Below are positions 59,008 to 64,000 of a DNA stretch of 64,000 bases, in pieces. The notes under the pieces are model-generated. The model made no database searches. It saw nothing but the letters and a program-made list of their open reading frames with translations, and had not been told where the DNA came from. Both the position numbers and the translations under genes were made by a program. Position 1 is the first letter of the stretch. Each line of letters begins with the position of its first letter. The stretch comes from Labyrinthula sp. Ha (lineage: Eukaryota; Sar; Bigyra; Labyrinthulida; Labyrinthulaceae): contig JAALGZ010000020.1 of assembly GCA_015227615.1 (NCBI GenBank), positions 124,001 to 188,000 on the forward strand, given 5' to 3'.

Positions 59008-60573
59008 ATGGATTTCGTAGGCTATATTGGTCAATCTCAATATACATTGGAAAAATCAGCCATTTCTAAAACAAAGATAGATTTCCAGAAACATCCATAT
59101 TTGACCAAAAAAGCCAAATTGGATATGGAAGCAATAATAAAAAGATCGGAAAAGAAGATGGACATTATACCTAAAGAAGCAAGAGATCAAATTAATCATA
59201 AGCTCAGAGGTTTAAGCCCTTATCTTATACCATTTATTGCAGATGATTTCGAAAGTGAAATGAAATGTTACGAAAAAAATCGTCAGGAGCTCAATATGAA
59301 GTTTGGGAGTCATTTATTTATGATAAAAAGAAAAACATACAAAAATGCTTCATCTTTTAATTACGACGTTCCGAAGAGCAGATGGTTTGAAGATATAAAA
59401 AGAGCAAGAAATTCAGGAAATGTTTACCATGAATTCTCTTATACAGAAGATGCAATAGATCTATATGATTTGGAAAGGATGAGATTATTTAGCGCTTTCC
59501 AGCATGTAATTAACGCCACCTTGTTTTCTGTTAAAAAACAGTATGATGTAACAATATGTTTAAAAGAGATAAAAAATCCATCACAGGCTGCCAGACGCTA
59601 TCAAGCAAGATTTAAAGATGTCTATAGATATTCTAAGCAATATGGTCGCCAAGTTAAGTACTGGGCAGAAAGATCTAAAAGCTTAGGGGTGCCTCCTTAT
59701 TCTTGTGATGATGATCTTATAAGTTTTCAAAACATGCTTGATGCTTACCTTACGGATAACCCCGGGGAAAATTATTATAATGCATTTAATACTTGCTTGG
59801 GACTTTTCTTCGAAAGATCATTTGTTTGGGAAGAGAAAACTAGTAACATCACTTACCATGGATTTTTCCATGCTTCTAATCAATTTTCTAAAAGAGCTTT
59901 TGAGAGAATCTCTTTCTTTTTAGCTTATTTGTCTTTGGCAGTTTCACTTTTGAGCAATGATGAAGTTTATGACGGAGAAGAAGACCTTTCTTACTCTTCA
60001 CATGCTTTGGGTTCTCTTTTTTCAAGATTAGCATTCAATAATATAATGATTGAAATGCTGAAACCTCCTTTGTATTCCTTGGGTAGGTCTATCCGAGGTT
60101 ACAGGATGGACAGAATAGACCAAATTGTCACGAGCATTAAAAGAGGGTTTAAAAGAAATGAACAAATACATGATGTGAAATTTCGATCTGATGAAAAAGA
60201 TGTCCCCGAAATGGTGAATTTCAGAGACCCTGAAGATCTCAAGCGGCTCCATCCTTACTTTCGGGAATTGGCCAATTTTACATGGGCTACCTCTGTAATA
60301 GATCTCGGGATGGTGCATGCGTACTTTGAAGACAACGAAGAGCTACCTGTGAAATTGAAACAGAGCAAAAACAAGAAAGTGGAGAAGTCAAAGATAAAGC
60401 CTGAGAGCGTGGAAAAGATATTGAAGGCGAGATTCAAAACCTGGAAAAAGTTTCATGATGATTTGGACCCTGAACTTATGCATGTTATGATTTCAGCGTG
60501 TTTCAGTGAGTCTTACAGAAGATTTTTCTATAATCAATTTGCTAGCGCACTGATGTCCACTGTTGCTGATTGA
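59008..60573 (+). CDS. Intact 521-aa reading frame antisense to the LTR element, unknown family
   Basis: The preferred start is ATG 59008 (M-D-F-V-G-Y-I-G-Q-S); the frame opens 9 codons earlier at a GTG. It ends TGA at 60573. The product is mostly helical and charged, with no signal peptide and no clear membrane span; a hydrophobic patch lies near residues 315-330 ('F-F-L-A-Y-L-S-L-A-V-S-L-L'). A Lys-rich tract is near 460. I see no polymerase, protease, methyltransferase or capsid signature I can name. It sits exactly where reverse transcriptase/RNase H would lie, between protease (60597-60797) and integrase (from 58850), in opposite orientation. It is the only long undamaged frame in the element, so it is younger, selected, or both. 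It could be a captured host gene, an accessory antisense gene, or part of another inserted element. Confidence 0.7.
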   Translation: MDFVGYIGQSQYTLEKSAISKTKIDFQKHPYLTKKAKLDMEAIIKRSEKKMDIIPKEARDQINHKLRGLSPYLIPFIADDFESEMKCYEKNRQELNMKFGSHLFMIKRKTYKNASSFNYDVPKSRWFEDIKRARNSGNVYHEFSYTEDAIDLYDLERMRLFSAFQHVINATLFSVKKQYDVTICLKEIKNPSQAARRYQARFKDVYRYSKQYGRQVKYWAERSKSLGVPPYSCDDDLISFQNMLDAYLTDNPGENYYNAFNTCLGLFFERSFVWEEKTSNITYHGFFHASNQFSKRAFERISFFLAYLSLAVSLLSNDEVYDGEEDLSYSSHALGSLFSRLAFNNIMIEMLKPPLYSLGRSIRGYRMDRIDQIVTSIKRGFKRNEQIHDVKFRSDEKDVPEMVNFRDPEDLKRLHPYFRELANFTWATSVIDLGMVHAYFEDNEELPVKLKQSKNKKVEKSKIKPESVEKILKARFKTWKKFHDDLDPELMHVMISACFSESYRRFFYNQFASALMSTVAD

Positions 60574-60596
60574 TTTTGAGCTCTAAAAAAAAACCT

Positions 60597-60797
60597 TTAT
60601 AAACCAAGATTAAATTTAGTTTCCCCTTGTGAAAATTTGGCTCTAGCAGTACTTACCTTTTTGATAGGTAAGACCTTGCCATCAAAGAGTTCAACTTCTT
60701 TTATGTACCTAGGATCTTCTTCTTTAATTGAGTAATTTCTCATCAACTTGAGACTCGAAACATTACGGGATGCTCCAGTGTCAGCAATCCCTTGCAC
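60597..60797 (-). pseudogene. Aspartic protease segment of the LTR element
   Basis: The minus strand reads 'G-I-A-D-T-G-A-S-R-N-V', the D-(T/S)-G-A active-site motif of retroelement aspartic proteases with a hydrophobic residue before it. It abuts the end of the antisense reading frame. Decayed and incomplete. Confidence 0.75.
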
Positions 60798-60799
60798 CT

Positions 60800-61460
60800 A
60801 TTCAAAATTATTTAAATGAATATTCTTTAAACTCAAACTAATGTCATGGCGAGAAAAACCAATTTTCTTTACTTTGATTCTAAAGATCTTAGTATTTTTT
60901 CCCATTTGTTTTTGAAAGTTCTTGCTTATGGGCTACAGCTTGTTTTTTAGTTTAAGTTTTCAATCCAGCACGATTGTTCATAAAAGCCTGCTTAATCCTC
61001 GCAAGGTTAAGGTGCTTAGCACCCAACATTAGTTTGTCTAACTATACATTGACAAAGGCTGGAGCCTTCTTTAATAATATTTTTATTATTATTCTACGAT
61101 GTTGATCCATTTCGCTTTCGGTGAGGAACCTCAATACTTTATTAACACTGTCGAAATAAAGATATATTTGTTCTTCAGGAGATAAGATCGTGATGGCCAC
61201 TCCAACTCTTCAGCTGGAGTGGTTAAACATCTTGCACGATTTATTCTATCAAACTTAGAGACGTGCTTTTTCAAATATTTATGAATAGAAAAAGGACTAG
61301 TAACATCGACACCTCTGTGTCTTAAACTTGAAGTAACACCTTCTGTCAAGAGAGCCTGGATATTTAAATTTGGAATATTAGTAGCGATTCCATCAAAATT
61401 GTGAAGACAATTGATAATCGGTTTTTGAGGAAGCTCCTTTAACTTAGGAGAAAGTTGAAA
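60800..61460 (-). other. Remainder of the gag-protease region of the LTR element
   Basis: This stretch lies between the coiled-coil region and the protease. A 72-codon minus-strand frame (61131-61349) probably belongs to the same gag-like protein, but I recognise no domain in it. Confidence 0.4.
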
Positions 61461-62125
61461 TTAAACCAATGGAACACCAGAAGGTCTGCGTTCAACAACC
61501 ATGCGCTGCTTGTAATCGTACATGTATCCTTTTTTATTGGCATTTTCATCAATGTAGGAACTACCAGTCTCACTCCAAGGGTCGAGTGATCGATGAGACA
61601 TGGCGCTTTCTACGACCCCTTTAGATGTATTTACTTCTTTGTCATATTTTCGATGTTCAAGAGCTTCCTTTTCTGCAGCATTTTCGTAAGTTTCGGGAAG
61701 ATTAGATAATCTTTCAACTAGTTCAGTTTTTTGTTCTCTAATCGCTGCTTCAGTTTCGTTGAGTTCCTCTTGCCTCATTCTAAGAATATCCTGAAGCTGA
61801 TCATTAACTTGTTTTTGTTCCATGAGGCTGTTTTCAAGGTCGTTATTCGCTGCCTCTCGTTCTGCAAGCTGCTTGGACAATTTCCCTAGACGACTTCTTT
61901 CCCTCTGATGTCTCAGAACTTCAGTGAGGGTTCCAGTTTCCACAAAATCCTGTGTTCCAGTCGCACGAGTAGTTCTTTTTGAAGGAACATCTTCAGCTTC
62001 GTCTCTACGCTGTGGAGGCTGGGGAATGTCATCTAGGGGTGTGTTATTCGAATCATTTGGTTCACTAGTGGAAGAAGCCTCAGAAACTGAATTTTAAATA
62101 TTTTCGGAGGTCCCTTGGTCTGTCA
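61461..62125 (-). pseudogene. Gag-like coiled-coil region of the LTR element
   Basis: The first ATG after the 5' LTR lies near 62125. An acidic, Pro/Ser-rich start is followed at 61640-61940 by a strong heptad-repeat coiled coil ('L-A-E-R-E-A-A-N-N-D-L-E-N-S-L') and a basic tail. Position directly after the 5' LTR and coiled-coil composition support a gag-type protein; no zinc knuckle is seen. Decayed. Confidence 0.6.
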
Positions 62126-62148
62126 TTTCTTCGAGGTTATTCGAATAA

Positions 62149-62330
62149 TGTCTTCTTTCCTAGGATAGTAAATTCAATAGTGAAGAGTTAAATCATTAAC
62201 GACTAGGTTTCTATATTGCATAACCGATATATAATTGTATGTATCTCAAACTGTAACACGAAATATAGCAAATGTCTAAGATTTCTATCTGAACCAGAAG
62301 TACACACATCAGTCCGGCATTACATGGACA
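62149..62330 (-). repeat. 5' LTR of the chromovirus-like element
   Basis: About 180 bp, related to 55569-55878, beginning TGTCCATGTAATGCC and ending GGAAAGAAGACA on the minus strand. It is directly flanked by CCTT and host coding sequence at 62331. Confidence 0.88.
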
Positions 62331-62802
62331 CCTTCTGCAACGACGATGCCTGCAAAATCTTTTCCAGTTACATAGTCTTTCACATAATGAATAAAGGGAA
62401 ATGCAGCAAGATTGAGTCTATATTCCACTGGACTGTAAATAAAAACAAAACAAGAATATACTTAATCCCAGCCGCCTTTACTTTAATCAACACCTGCGTG
62501 TGGCTGAAATTAGGTATTTCCAAATCTTCCTTCCATTCCACCTCATGATCAGGACGAAGAGAAGTTGAAAAAATAGCACCTTTCATAGTGTCAACTTGTA
62601 CATAATCTTTTCCGATATTCGTTTCGTGAAAATGTTCCACCGATGGGAGAAAAGGAAAGAGTCAGTTAAAAAGGCAAACTAAGAAAGCGCTGAAAATAGA
62701 AAGTAGAAAAAAGGAAATCTTTGGAGAGCAGCGAAAAAAGCTTATGATGGTTAGGGTGACGAATATCTCACCGATAGCTGTTAAACTGATGTATTGATCC
62801 AT
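62331..62802 (-). pseudogene. Quinone-oxidoreductase-like copy 2, 5' part
   Basis: It holds the N-terminal membrane region, the start of the GroES-like fold and the 29-nt intron (62433-62461, ending CAG rather than TAG), then stops at the LTR. The start ATG corresponds to 62802. A TGA at 62662-62664 replaces the Gly codon of copy 1 in the second hydrophobic helix. Identity with copy 1 varies along its length: about 85% in the exon next to the LTR, about 94-95% in the first exon. With the split by the retrotransposon, this copy cannot make the enzyme. Confidence 0.88.
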
Positions 62803-64000
62803 GTTTGTTTGTATCTTTCAGATTAATATCTTCTGAGAAATGATTTGATTTCGAATATTGATATCCGAATCGAATTTTGGTATAAATGGCCAGAATAACA
62901 GAATGACGATGTTCAGCAGACTTTACAAGAGACCAAAACAAAAATATGTCAATGAGCTCCTTGTTTGCTATTCTGAAGTATTCAAACAGCATTTAATTGA
63001 TGTTTTCTTTGCTTCATATTCAAAGAAAAGAATAAAAACAGTTTTACATCACCATTGTTGGATCGACAAAATCCAAACTCCATGGTTTACTTCTTAACGA
63101 TAGTAGACAAGTGAATTAAACCCCAAACCCAATATATCTCAACATATTTGTCGGGAAACTAGGTCTTTTTTCTTTTTAGAAAAGTTAAAGCTACGTTCAA
63201 ATGTTTTTAATTTCCCAAAGAATGTCGATAGTTTGATCTGTGTCTCACTTAAATTTTAATTGGTGTTGACTTGCTGTTCGTCAAGAGCTGCGTACTGATT
63301 TATTGTCTCGGAACTGCCGAGTTGTTATATTGCATTGAGGATTAAGTCTCCGAAATAAAAAAATGATGGTCTTACTCTATATATAGTACTAATTTGTAGC
63401 CTTTTTAAGCTCCATGACCTCTAAGTAGACAATCTAGCTTCCATTGCAATTGCTATTTTTTCAGGAGCTAAGTATATTAAGTCAGCTGATGCAGAGACAT
63501 TACTCCCGTGGCTATTTCTTAATGTAATAACCAAATTTTTGTCACACCTTGATACATGAAGTCAAGAACAAACTATTCCTAGCTGGGATAAGTCATGGGG
63601 TACTATAATCGGACTTAAATCAATATAATCCGCGTAAAACGTTTCCTGAATACCGTAATTTGTTTTTTCTGTACTAATAGTATTCCTAATGTAGCTCTTC
63701 TTCTTATATAAGAGTTAATCACAACATAATTATTCGGTTTGTATAGTGCTTATTTCTTAATTTTGTATTTTTCAACGGCTCGATGATTAACAATAACCTT
63801 TTTCTTGTACTTTTCCCAGATGCAAGGTATTTTAACATTGTTTTACAAGAAAGGAGATCTCATCACGTTCAAATATTCTTGAAAATCAAATAATGAATAA
63901 TGTTCCACTTATTTATTTTGAAATGTTTTATTTTCATAATTCTTATTTTTATTAATTCTTCCTGTGGTGACGCGTATTTGCGTGTGGAATAGTTGATTTT
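62803..64000. repeat. Upstream non-coding part of the duplicated segment, copy 2
   Basis: It matches 46794-47992 base for base with few changes (about 1-2% from 63100 on), continuing to the window edge. It contains no gene of its own that I can support. Confidence 0.85.

Larger units (their letters stand above)
55569..62330 (-). mobile_element. Chromovirus-like (Ty3/gypsy) LTR retrotransposon fossil with MT-A70-like segment and an antisense reading frame
   Basis: The 6.76-kb element lies in the second oxidoreductase copy, transcribed on the minus strand. LTRs at both ends begin TG and end CA in element orientation. A 4-bp target duplication, CCTT, flanks it (55565-55568 and 62331-62334), and the split host gene gives an independent border. 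Order along the element: LTR, gag-like coiled coil, protease, (antisense frame), integrase with H-C-C zinc region, integrase C-terminal region, chromodomain, methyltransferase-like segment, LTR. A short purine run precedes the 3' LTR. No reverse transcriptase is recognisable. The element is broken in perhaps ten or more places and looks old: the LTRs differ at roughly a tenth of aligned positions. Confidence 0.88.

Noticed and set aside
59008-60573. Antisense frame as the missing reverse transcriptase or as a named viral coat protein
   Set aside because: No polymerase motifs (such as Y-x-D-D) are present on either strand here, and nothing supports a specific coat-protein family.
1-64000. CRISPR arrays, bacterial operons, rRNA genes, telomere repeats
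   Set aside because: I looked for regular spaced repeats, conserved rRNA segments and TTAGGG-type arrays and saw none; the genes are eukaryotic in style.

Overview
The window is nuclear DNA of a unicellular eukaryote. It is visibly AT-rich, encodes CTR9 of the Paf1 complex, and holds hAT and LTR mobile elements. One gene is split by a 29-nt GT-AG intron; the other genes read as single exons. The secreted von Willebrand A protein carries a run of S-P-T / P-S-F-S-P repeats of the kind common in stramenopile and other algal surface proteins. A stramenopile-like protist is my best guess, but this is inference from style, not proof.

The layout is bimodal. Compact clusters have genes only about 65-130 bp apart: 9.8-14.3 kb (secreted Cys-rich protein, small CREST-like membrane protein, class I haem peroxidase, secreted VWA protein) and 26.4-32.2 kb (PH-domain protein, CTR9, RING protein). 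They are separated by gene deserts at about 3.3-7.5, 14.3-26.4, 32.2-41.8 and 48-54.8 kb. The deserts contain no convincing gene. They do contain a roughly 150-bp dispersed repeat family (at least five copies), a gag-like fossil and a decayed LINE-like stretch.

Region by region. 1-1.5 kb: 3' end of a multi-pass membrane protein with two C-terminal Tudor/SH3-like repeats. 2.2-3.3 kb: secreted LRR-like glycoprotein. 7.47-9.67 kb: complete-looking hAT transposon with 14-bp terminal inverted repeats and a perfect 8-bp target duplication that is itself a palindrome. 9.8-14.3 kb: four-gene cluster. 26.4-32.2 kb: three-gene cluster. 41.8-44.2 kb: VIT/VWA gene with an in-frame stop and two frame changes in A-runs. 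45.0-46.8 kb: a small membrane protein and a membrane-anchored quinone-oxidoreductase-like gene (copy 1, with the mini-intron). 54.8-64 kb: a second copy of the oxidoreductase and its upstream DNA, split by an LTR retrotransposon at 55,569-62,330.

The most unusual part is that LTR element. It is a chromovirus-like Ty3/gypsy fossil (gag-like coiled coil, D-T-G-A-S protease, integrase, chromodomain). Downstream of the chromodomain it also carries a segment resembling an MT-A70/METTL4-type adenine-N6 methyltransferase (D-P-P-W motif). Where reverse transcriptase should lie there is instead an undamaged 521-codon reading frame on the opposite strand, with its own TATA-like sequence and no family that I recognise. 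The two LTRs differ much more from each other than most of the duplicated host DNA flanking the element, which implies that gene conversion or exchange refreshed the flanks after insertion.
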